IMG/VR virus record: IMGVR_UViG_3300033273_000082
Location: 1-21,297 of that record
Source: a virus
DNA length: 21,297 nt
Direction: 5' to 3' (one strand)
Shown here: one piece after another, positions 7,405 to 13,981 of the stretch
Layout of the letters: every line of letters starts with the position of its first letter
How positions within the stretch are numbered: the stretch's first letter is position 1
The notes under the pieces: generated by a model
The model's input: the letters and a program-made list of their open reading frames with translations, nothing else
What the model was told of the DNA's origin: nothing
Database searches by the model: none
Position numbers and translations under genes: made by a program

Positions 7405-7791
7405 TCAGTTGATTCCGAAACGCTTTCTATCGTGCTCGATAGTCTGTTGCATCAGGTTCATTCTCTCCATCATGCGACGGGAGATCTCTTCTTCCTGTGC
7501 TTTCAGTGCTTCTTGAAGTTCAGCATCAGTGTGAGTTGTTTCCTCGTTCTTCTTGCTGAACTTGCCATTAACCTCGCCCTTCTCGTAACCAACGCCGTCG
7601 CCGTCGTCGTCCCACCAACGATTCGCTTTCTTGCAAGCGTCTTTGGACTTCTTCTTGGCTGCTTCCTTGAGTCCCTCAAGTTGACCGTTGATTTTTCTTC
7701 TAAGAGATTCCTTCATGAGATCTTCCTTTTTGGGATTGATGATAACGTTGCCCTTCTTTTTACTAGGGGTAGAGTTTGATTCGGATGTCAT
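7405..7791 (-). CDS. Hypothetical protein with EF-hand-like acidic loop (128 aa)
   Basis: The protein is highly charged and Lys/Glu-rich. Residues 1-55 are basic (PSKKKGN, KEAAKKKSKDACKKA). A striking WWDDDGDGVGYEKGE motif follows at about 59-73, resembling an EF-hand or dockerin calcium loop (DxDxDG) with Gly where the last ligand Glu is expected. The C-terminal ~40 residues are a charged amphipathic helix rich in Glu, Met and Arg. Motifs of the type WWDDDGDG recur in cyanophage virion-associated proteins (recollection, not tested here). The start overlaps the stop of the 507-aa gene as ATGA, so it is translated with that gene. A structural or head-associated role is inferred from context. 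Confidence 0.78.
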   Translation of the reverse strand: MTSESNSTPSKKKGNVIINPKKEDLMKESLRRKINGQLEGLKEAAKKKSKDACKKANRWWDDDGDGVGYEKGEVNGKFSKKNEETTHTDAELQEALKAQEEEISRRMMERMNLMQQTIEHDRKRFGIN

Positions 7792-9311
7792 TCTTGTTCT
7801 CCAGAGGTCTCGTCCTGCTGGGTAGTATATCCCAGGGCGTCGCGCCAGCTGTAGGACTCGCCCATTCTACGTGCTACGTTACGAGCACCGCGAGAAACTG
7901 AGCGGGCGGCGGAACCGATCGCTCTCTTAAGACCTGCTTTGATGCGGTCGCGGAGGCGAGGACGATTGGATTGTTGTGTGCTAGAGGAGGAGTCAGAGGA
8001 GGACTTGCTAGCAGTAGAGGACTGGGTGCTTGCACTACCAGTTCTTTTAGCACGAGCAGCAGCATAACCAGATGCAAATCCACCTGCAGCAGCACCAGCA
8101 ACCTCGCCAGCACCCCTAGCAACCTTCTTCACACCACTGCCTGCTGCCTTAGCGGCACCGCCGACTGCTTTAGCACCCGACTTAGCAGCGGATCCCACCT
8201 TGCTTGCACCTGCCTTGACTGCATCCTTTGCAGCACCAGCAGCGTTCACTGCTTTACCAGCAGCAGAACCAACAGCGGAACCTGCCTTCTCTGCACCTTT
8301 CTTGATTTTACTAGCGGCAGACTTAACTGCTGCTTTCATCTTCTCCTTACGGAGGTTACGACGACCTGCTCTAGCTGCAGGAGTCTTTGCTGCAGCCTTG
8401 GATGCTGCAACTGCCGAGTCATAATAACCCTCAGAGAGAAGAGTCATATCATCGATGATCCCAAGTGCCTCAGCGAGCAGACCTTCTTCCTGGTCCAGTT
8501 CCAGAAGTGTTTCTTCTGCAATCAGTTCCAGTTCTTCAAAGGTCAGAAGATCGAACTCGTCATCATCAAAATCGATGAATGATTCAAGATCAAAACCTTC
8601 TTTCTTGGTCTTTGCCTTATTTGCTGCTTCAATCTCTTTGTTCTGTCTCATGATATCTGCGATGCTACCAGAGATACCAGTGAAACCTGCCTTAGAGGGA
8701 TCAGTTTGCTTCTTAGAATCGTCCTTATATCCACCAGCGGCACGGGCGGCACGACGATTCTCGTCTAACTCAACCTCTTCCTTCTTGCAATCGGGAACTT
8801 CCTTGCCACCCTTCATCTTGGTTCCCTTTGCCTTGTAACCCTTCCAGCAGGAGGGTTTGTTGGGATCCATACCGATGTTCTTGCGTGCCTGCTTCAGACC
8901 CTCATGGATCTCATCAGCATCGACACCTACAACCGACTCCTTGGTGACGACACCGAGGTCCGCAGGATCCTTAGCAGTCTTAGTGCCGTCCTTGGTGACG
9001 ACTTGATAACGACCATCCGACTTGCGACCAGTGATCAGGAGTTGTGTACCACCCATCTGGATGACACGACCGACGTTACGGTCCTGACCCTTCTTGGAAT
9101 CGATTTTTGCCTTGTCCACAGGGAACCCAGCGTATCCTTCAACCACGGGGGGTTCTGCTTCCTCAGAGAGGATAGTGGATACTACATCGAAACCTTTCTG
9201 GAAACGAGTTCCAGTTGGGGTCTTGCCTTCCTTAACACAGGAGAGAATGTATTGCTGATCGGCAAAGGTGTACCCCATTAGGGCTGCCGATACTCGGATA
9301 TCAGTTGTCAT
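7788..9311 (-). CDS. Basic Ala/Lys-rich protein, candidate internal head protein (507 aa)
   Basis: Three zones are visible. Residues 1-~235 are polar with a conserved-looking segment (GMDPNKPSCWKGYKAKG). Residues ~237-300 are very acidic and contain several (I/L)xE sites followed by a small or acidic residue: LIAE, LLAE|A at 281/282 and LLSE|G at 294/295. Residues ~301-507 are Ala/Lys/Gly/Ser-rich and strongly basic, like a histone H1 tail, with near-repeats of the GAKAVGGAAKAAGSG type. The T4 prohead protease gp21 cuts after (I/L)xE, and T4 internal proteins are small and basic after processing. The layout therefore fits a precursor whose basic part is packed with DNA. The start has TAGGAA just upstream, 3 nt after the previous stop. 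No catalytic domain is seen. Confidence 0.8.
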   Translation of the reverse strand: MTTDIRVSAALMGYTFADQQYILSCVKEGKTPTGTRFQKGFDVVSTILSEEAEPPVVEGYAGFPVDKAKIDSKKGQDRNVGRVIQMGGTQLLITGRKSDGRYQVVTKDGTKTAKDPADLGVVTKESVVGVDADEIHEGLKQARKNIGMDPNKPSCWKGYKAKGTKMKGGKEVPDCKKEEVELDENRRAARAAGGYKDDSKKQTDPSKAGFTGISGSIADIMRQNKEIEAANKAKTKKEGFDLESFIDFDDDEFDLLTFEELELIAEETLLELDQEEGLLAEALGIIDDMTLLSEGYYDSAVAASKAAAKTPAARAGRRNLRKEKMKAAVKSAASKIKKGAEKAGSAVGSAAGKAVNAAGAAKDAVKAGASKVGSAAKSGAKAVGGAAKAAGSGVKKVARGAGEVAGAAAGGFASGYAAARAKRTGSASTQSSTASKSSSDSSSSTQQSNRPRLRDRIKAGLKRAIGSAARSVSRGARNVARRMGESYSWRDALGYTTQQDETSGEQE

Positions 9312-9314
9312 TTC

Positions 9315-10388
9315 CTATACTTTTGCGGTCGGTCTTTTATTATTTAGTCTTCTTTTGAAGTCTGAAAACTTGATTACCCCCTGACCAGGGGTCATGGCTT
9401 GGACTTGTTGTCGGTAAACATCGCTACCTACGGTCCATTGATTACCACTGTCACCTTCACAATCTGCAGAATAGTTTGATTGATCATTCACTTCAGTAAT
9501 GTGTTGCAACCATGAGCGGAACTCATCGCCGTGCTCATCCTTAAAGATTGCATAGTTGGGACCACGATGAACGATGGTTCCTCTAATGCCTGTATCATCA
9601 TGCTCCACAAGTGTTCCCACTTGGAAGATTTGATTGATGACATACTCTTCACGGAAGGCACCGAAGTCTAGTTTCGGAGCATACTCCCAGAGGTGCATCT
9701 CTTTAACTGCCTTCTTCTTAGCAGGTTTCTTCTTATCCTCAGGCGGAGGAGTCATACCTGCCTTCACTGCTTGCATGAGTGCCATGCTGTCCTTCGGTTT
9801 CATATGCTTGGTCATGCCAGCATGGAAGGATTCATGGTCATCATTCTGAGTGTGAGCACGCATCTTACTGGCGCTCAGGTTCTCAATGGGATCTTCAGAG
9901 TCATCGGCACGTTTGCCAGCGGACTTGATATTTATAGACTTAAAGTCGTAGTGCTTACCGTTGTATTTGTGCAGAAGGTTTTCAAACTCCTTCACACGGT
10001 CGTCACCCACAACCATGGTTACATGCTCATGTCCTTCGTCATGTAGATCACGAAGGATGTCAAAGATATTACGGTGCGCTTCGTTGTTCTGGATCGCCTT
10101 ATCGTGATCGGGGAACATCTTACGCATGAATCCTACCTTCTCGTGTGCTCCGAGGGGATTCTTTTTATGGTCCTGGCTTCTGGAGGGATAGATGCGGTAG
10201 TTACCACTGTCCCCAGCATGTGCACGAACAGTATCAAGAAGCTTGCCATGACCAGCGTGCGGAGGATTAAACCTACCAAATGTAATAGCAACATGAGTAT
10301 CAATAGGTCCCTCTTGCTTTTTCTTGTCAGTCGGTTTCTTGGTGGCGGCAGTAGCAGTCGCCTCTGAAATGAACTGTTGGTACTTCAT
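9315..10388 (-). CDS. HxGH nucleotidyltransferase with capsid-targeting-like N-terminus (357 aa)
   Basis: Residues ~31-180 form a cytidylyltransferase/NMNAT-like Rossmann domain: FGRFNPPHAGH (38-47, nucleotide-binding HxGH), VVGDD (126-130) and LSASKMR (171-177, the ISxxxIR-type motif). Such enzymes transfer a nucleotidyl group from an NTP to a small phosphorylated substrate; the substrate here is unknown. A Lys/Pro-rich linker (~213-230) leads to a small beta-rich C-terminal domain (~250-300, VGTLVEHDDTGIRG). The first ten residues, MKYQQFISEA, resemble the capsid-targeting peptide of T4 internal proteins and contain an (I/L)xE cleavage site (ISE|A). The start at 10388 overlaps the ligase-like gene's stop as TGATG; an ORF extension three codons upstream is less likely. 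Confidence 0.88.
   Translation of the reverse strand: MKYQQFISEATATAATKKPTDKKKQEGPIDTHVAITFGRFNPPHAGHGKLLDTVRAHAGDSGNYRIYPSRSQDHKKNPLGAHEKVGFMRKMFPDHDKAIQNNEAHRNIFDILRDLHDEGHEHVTMVVGDDRVKEFENLLHKYNGKHYDFKSINIKSAGKRADDSEDPIENLSASKMRAHTQNDDHESFHAGMTKHMKPKDSMALMQAVKAGMTPPPEDKKKPAKKKAVKEMHLWEYAPKLDFGAFREEYVINQIFQVGTLVEHDDTGIRGTIVHRGPNYAIFKDEHGDEFRSWLQHITEVNDQSNYSADCEGDSGNQWTVGSDVYRQQVQAMTPGQGVIKFSDFKRRLNNKRPTAKV
9341..9348 (-). promoter_or_regulatory. Weak late-promoter-like ACTAAATA
   Basis: On the minus strand ACTAAATA lies 30 nt before the ATG of the 507-aa protein gene, the same spacing as the clear late promoters in this window. It matches six of the eight TATAAATA positions. It sits inside the end of the nucleotidyltransferase gene, so it may simply be coding sequence. 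Confidence 0.22.
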
Positions 10389-11581
10389 CAACCCCAATCT
10401 TTCGCAACGGTAAAGTTTGCCCTTGAAAACTCAAGTCTATCGACAAGTTTCATGGCGGTGCCATCTTTGATGGCGACAAATCCCTCAGGAGATGTCACAC
10501 GGTATCCATTCTCATCCTCAAGAAAGGTGCCCACACCCTCAATCTTCTTCAATCGTTCGATGATCTGCTGTTTAGCAGTCATAAGATTTTTGAATCCTGA
10601 GAGCGAAGCATAAATGGTATTCTTATTAGTATTTAGGTATTTTATAGCGTCCGCTTTCTTCTTCTCCCAGTCCTTCTTCGACTTCTCTGTCTTCTTCTTT
10701 GTGATCTCTTTGTCATATCGCGTTGCAAGGAACGCAACGAACCCTGTAGCCATCGCTTGAGCGTTTGTAGGAATGACACCACGGCGGATAACATCGTTGA
10801 AATAAATCTTAAAGACTGCCGCGTAGTCAAACGTCTTGGTACCACCACCGATAGCATCGAGGAAGTTCTTACCCTGTCCCAGGTTACGTTCTGCAACGCG
10901 GATACTGTTGTTGAGTTTAGTCAACTCAGTCTTGCTGAGGTTTGCCTTGCCACCAATGTTCTCAAACGTGGCAGAGAAGACAGCAACCTCAGTAACACCC
11001 TGCAGACCAGACACATCCACACCAAAACCAGCGTTCATCTCAGGAAGAGAAGCACCCCTGTAGTGGGTGTGGAACACGATGCCGAGGTTAGCAGCGCCGA
11101 CCTTGCGACCCAGTTCAGTGTCTGCCTCTACACAGTATGTGATGGTGTTAGGACGGAACTTATAGCACTTCTTACCACCCATGACGACCTTAGGAGGAGT
11201 AGAAGTGAAGAGGAGATCACCCTGCAGCACACCCTTAATGGGAAGTTTCTTGAGGGAACGATAGCACTGCTTCAGTTTGTCCTTGATGGGGTGATCGCCA
11301 TAGTAATAGTCGATCTGTTCTTCAGAGAAACATGCTTTGGATTCTGTCTTAGCGAAGACAGACTTGGTACCCACGAAAAACAACCCTGTCTGAGGATCTG
11401 TGCCGCAAAAGATTGCAGGGGCACCGTCCCACTTAACAGTGACCTTGGTGTTAGTACCACCGTGACCTGTGGTCAGCATGTCACGCAACGACTTGAGGAA
11501 AGACAGAGCGTTCTGTGCCCCCTTGTATCCGTTGTTGAAGATGTCGTCTTCGAGGTGTTCTAGGTGTGTGTTCTTTGCCAT
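10388..11581 (-). CDS. Ligase-like covalent nucleotidyltransferase family protein (397 aa)
   Basis: The protein carries motifs of the DNA/RNA ligase and capping-enzyme superfamily. Motif I is KWDGAPA (KxDG, with candidate nucleophile Lys50). A motif III-like GVLQGDLLF lies at 117-125. A motif IV-like PEGFVAI (EGxV) is at 365-371, and a motif V-like AMKLVDR is at 376-382. Members of the superfamily form a lysine-AMP or lysine-GMP intermediate and join or cap nucleic acid ends; the substrate here cannot be told. About 240 residues separate motifs III and IV, including a Lys-rich helix (~291-312), more than in minimal ligases. It may correspond to a family held in databases as a domain of unknown function. 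ATG at 11581 overlaps the 475-aa gene's stop (TAATG), and its own stop overlaps the HxGH enzyme's start. Confidence 0.82.
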   Translation of the reverse strand: MAKNTHLEHLEDDIFNNGYKGAQNALSFLKSLRDMLTTGHGGTNTKVTVKWDGAPAIFCGTDPQTGLFFVGTKSVFAKTESKACFSEEQIDYYYGDHPIKDKLKQCYRSLKKLPIKGVLQGDLLFTSTPPKVVMGGKKCYKFRPNTITYCVEADTELGRKVGAANLGIVFHTHYRGASLPEMNAGFGVDVSGLQGVTEVAVFSATFENIGGKANLSKTELTKLNNSIRVAERNLGQGKNFLDAIGGGTKTFDYAAVFKIYFNDVIRRGVIPTNAQAMATGFVAFLATRYDKEITKKKTEKSKKDWEKKKADAIKYLNTNKNTIYASLSGFKNLMTAKQQIIERLKKIEGVGTFLEDENGYRVTSPEGFVAIKDGTAMKLVDRLEFSRANFTVAKDWG

Positions 11582-13008
11582 TAGGGTTGCATTCCAATCA
11601 TGTCTTGAAAACCATTGAACGAGTTCTTAGAACGTAGTTCGACGGTCTGGTTGGGGTCAATGCTGTGGTAAGTCATCACATTACATGATGGGATACCGCT
11701 GGTTGCATTGATATCCATCTTTACATAGATAACTTTCTTAAGGACATACTCACGAAACATCTTGTTGAAGTTGAGTAGTCCGTCACTGTTTGCTTGGATG
11801 ATGATCTGCTCACACACATAGGCAAGGTTCTGAAGGGTGTAGTCTGTCTGTCCTGCGTATGTACTCAGTCTACTACGGCTGGCACAATATGTGGAGATGA
11901 GTGTGCGGAGTTGTGACTGGACCACCCCTGTCCCAAATGCCTGGGTCAAAGTGGTTCTGACTGTACCCTGTGCCCTAAACGCCAGTCCAGAGATCTGTCC
12001 AGGATCGGAGACGGATGACATGTACCGACGACCGAACGAGGGATCATCCTTTGCCAACTTCATCGCTGCACCGATCATTGCTTTGTATCCTGTAGGTGCA
12101 AATGCCAGGGTTTTATACAGGTTATACGCTGCTTTCTCAGGTCTTGCTGTAAGTGTGATCTCATACTTACCCCTGGTGCCATACGCCTCAATGACATCCA
12201 TGAAGGGTCCAGGTTTGATGGTGTTAGTAGCAGCAGATCTCTGTGCTTTAACACTAAATCCAACCTGACCATGGGGATCTTCAATAAGATAGAAGTCCAC
12301 CAGTGGTTCGTTACCTCTGGCAGGAAGAATGATCTTGGGATTATTGTAGAGATATGGTTCTCTCTTGGATATATCATCATGTAAGAAGCACATCGGTGCC
12401 AAGACCTCACCGAAGTTCACAACCATATCATCATGCTTGGGGATGTAAGGTTTCGCTGTCTGATATACCTCACGCACCTCACTAGCGGGACAGTTACCCT
12501 CAAAGTATTCTGCTAAGCACTTCAGGTATGCCTTAAGTGGAAGAGAGAAATCAGATCTTAGATCAATAGAAGTCTTCACCTGATCAATAAACTGCCTCTT
12601 GGTGTACTGCTTCGTATCACTTGCGAGGTTTGCAAAGTCTTGTGGTTTGAAACTAACCGAAGCAATCTGTGATCTGTTTCGTGTGCCTCTACCAATACTA
12701 ATGATTCGTCTATGTTCCTCCAGATCTGGGTGGTGCTCTATGACTGCTCTGAGGATTGCAGTCTCACCCCTCTCCTGAGTAAACCCCAGATATTGCCCCA
12801 CGTTAGGGGCAATCTTAAATATCATTTGACCCGTATCAACAGAGATGTTGATCGGTTCATTAGCAAATGGCAACTGCGAAGCAGGCTCAAGCATCCTCAT
12901 GATGTAGTCGTAGCAAGTCACGACATCATCTGTGTTGGGAGAGTCATTTGCATCACCAAGAGTCTGGATTTCATCCGAATCTCTTGGCACAAAAAGATAC
13001 TGTGCCAT
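11581..13008 (-). CDS. Hypothetical protein, possible PD-(D/E)XK-like core (475 aa)
   Basis: No confident family. One region looks like a restriction-endonuclease-like core: a helix with FGEVLAP (Glu201), then VDFYLIEDPHG (Asp238), then GFSVKAQ (SxK, Lys254) and a conserved-looking TNTIKPG. This E...D...SxK order fits a PD-(D/E)XK variant, but the call is by eye only. The rest has Arg/Lys patches (GRGTRNRSQ at ~107-115) and a C-terminal domain with mixed helices and strands. The ATG at 13008 directly follows a terminator T-run and has no Shine-Dalgarno except GAGGG in the hairpin. A late-promoter-like octamer lies 23 nt upstream of the ATG. It is the first gene of a coupled block with the ligase-like and HxGH enzymes. 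A virion-protein role is an alternative. Confidence 0.72.
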   Translation of the reverse strand: MAQYLFVPRDSDEIQTLGDANDSPNTDDVVTCYDYIMRMLEPASQLPFANEPINISVDTGQMIFKIAPNVGQYLGFTQERGETAILRAVIEHHPDLEEHRRIISIGRGTRNRSQIASVSFKPQDFANLASDTKQYTKRQFIDQVKTSIDLRSDFSLPLKAYLKCLAEYFEGNCPASEVREVYQTAKPYIPKHDDMVVNFGEVLAPMCFLHDDISKREPYLYNNPKIILPARGNEPLVDFYLIEDPHGQVGFSVKAQRSAATNTIKPGPFMDVIEAYGTRGKYEITLTARPEKAAYNLYKTLAFAPTGYKAMIGAAMKLAKDDPSFGRRYMSSVSDPGQISGLAFRAQGTVRTTLTQAFGTGVVQSQLRTLISTYCASRSRLSTYAGQTDYTLQNLAYVCEQIIIQANSDGLLNFNKMFREYVLKKVIYVKMDINATSGIPSCNVMTYHSIDPNQTVELRSKNSFNGFQDMIGMQP

Positions 13009-13009
13009 G

Positions 13010-13032
13010 AAAAAAGAGGGTGCTACCCTCTT
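13010..13032 (-). terminator. Rho-independent terminator directly before the 475-aa gene
   Basis: On the minus strand AAGAGGGT and ACCCTCTT form a perfect 8-bp stem with a 3-nt loop, followed by a TTTTTT run that ends one base before the ATG at 13008. It lies just after the stop of the 93-aa protein gene and would end transcripts coming from the replication operon. Confidence 0.85.
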
Positions 13033-13039
13033 ATTTATT
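13032..13039 (-). promoter_or_regulatory. T4-type late promoter-like AATAAATA overlapping a terminator
   Basis: AATAAATA on the minus strand differs from the T4 late octamer only at its first base. It abuts and slightly overlaps the 5' arm of the terminator at 13010-13032. It also covers part of the TAA stop of the 93-aa gene, so part of the match comes from the stop codon. A start 6-8 nt downstream would fall inside the hairpin. Confidence 0.55.
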
Positions 13040-13319
13040 ATTCAGTTGGCGGTTGCGATGGCACAACGGGGTCCCGAGACCTATTCTTAATCACAATAAA
13101 GGCATCCTTATTATACTTACGAGTGCCTTTGAGTGGTGCCCACTTAGTGCCAGCACCATCAATACCATAGACTGATGTACCGCCAATCTCTACGGCAACA
13201 TCATCATAACAATCCCATCCAAGTTCTGCAATAGTGTCTTTGACTTTATCATGTATTGACTTCATCACAGCAGCAGATTTACGCTTTGCAGTCAACTCAG
13301 TCAGATATTCTTGTGTCAT
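13038..13319 (-). CDS. Hypothetical protein (93 aa)
   Basis: No family is recognised. Residues 1-35 form a charged amphipathic helix (LTAKRKSAAVMKSIHDKVKD). A beta-rich part follows (DDVAVEIGGTSVYGIDGAG, DAFIVIKNRS), then a Pro-rich tail (VVPSQPPTE). The ATG at 13319 overlaps the mazG stop as TGATG, so it is translated with MazG. It is the last gene before the terminator that closes the replication operon. Confidence 0.78.
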   Translation of the reverse strand: MTQEYLTELTAKRKSAAVMKSIHDKVKDTIAELGWDCYDDVAVEIGGTSVYGIDGAGTKWAPLKGTRKYNKDAFIVIKNRSRDPVVPSQPPTE

Positions 13320-13981
13320 CAGATGTCTCCTTGCTTACGGTGTTCAGAGTGCTCAACAGTGAACTCACCAGTCGGATAGCGAGCAGCAAGTTTGAGGGTA
13401 TTCAGGTAGATAACCTCATCCAGACGAACGTCGAGAGCGATACATGCCTGAGCAACGTACCACATGATATCACCCAGTTCTTTCTTCAGGTGTTCCTGGT
13501 TTGCATCGTCCCATGGTTTGCCTTGGAACTTGATCTTCTTGACAATCTCCATGAACTCACCAGATTCCGCAACAAGACCACTTGCAGCCGTATCAAGTCG
13601 GGCAACATTACAACCAGCAGCGACCAACTCCGCCAGGCGTTCCTTGTAATCTGCTGTAGTTTGCGAAGCAAGCGAAGTGGTTTGGTCAACGAACGCGATG
13701 TACTTGTCGAGGTCCATCTCGATCTTCTCCGTTGATGCATCCCCCTTTTTACTACGAGCGGCAGCAGTACGCTCTTTGATCTTTTGTTTCGTCTGAAACG
13801 CATTGACCTTGGGATCATTAGCAACATCCTCAGCAGATTTCCAAGTATTTTCAGCAATGTTCTCAGCAGTATCTTGCAGATCTTCCACCCGATCTTTTGC
13901 TTTGGAGTTCATTTCCTCTGCTGCCTTGGCGGCACCAGAAGCCGAGTCCATTCCGTCTTCGTTAATAAAGTTGTTGCTCAT
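13319..13981 (-). CDS. mazG: MazG-like nucleotide pyrophosphohydrolase with N-terminal extension
   Basis: MazG-type enzymes hydrolyse NTPs or dNTPs to the monophosphate and pyrophosphate; cyanophage versions are thought to adjust host nucleotide pools. The ExxE...ExxD metal site is visible as Glu139 and Glu142 (VAESGEF) and Glu168 and Asp171 (KKELGDIMW). The conserved C-terminus follows (LDEVIYLNTLKLAARYPTGEF). The MazG core starts near residue 89 (MDLDKYIAFVD). The first ~88 residues are an Ala/Lys/Glu-rich helical extension not needed for the fold. An internal ATG at 13717 has GGAGAAG about 9 nt upstream, so a shorter ~132-aa MazG could also be made. The long start at 13981 overlaps the gp41 stop (ATGA). 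Confidence 0.93.
   Translation of the reverse strand: MSNNFINEDGMDSASGAAKAAEEMNSKAKDRVEDLQDTAENIAENTWKSAEDVANDPKVNAFQTKQKIKERTAAARSKKGDASTEKIEMDLDKYIAFVDQTTSLASQTTADYKERLAELVAAGCNVARLDTAASGLVAESGEFMEIVKKIKFQGKPWDDANQEHLKKELGDIMWYVAQACIALDVRLDEVIYLNTLKLAARYPTGEFTVEHSEHRKQGDI

Noticed and set aside
8100-8440. Apparent direct repeats in the 507-aa gene
   Set aside because: The repeats are low-complexity Ala/Lys/Gly coding sequence without exact DNA units, so they are not a satellite, CRISPR or mobile element.
7971-8582. Plus-strand 203-codon Cys/Ser/Thr-rich frame
   Set aside because: It is the antisense of the Ala/Lys-rich tail of the 507-aa protein. The odd composition follows from the repeated GCA/GCT and AAG codons on the other strand.
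10757-11563. Plus-strand 268-codon open frame opposite the ligase-like gene
   Set aside because: It is antisense to a gene with clear motifs and coupled overlaps, with no supporting start signal. Long antisense frames arise here from codon bias.
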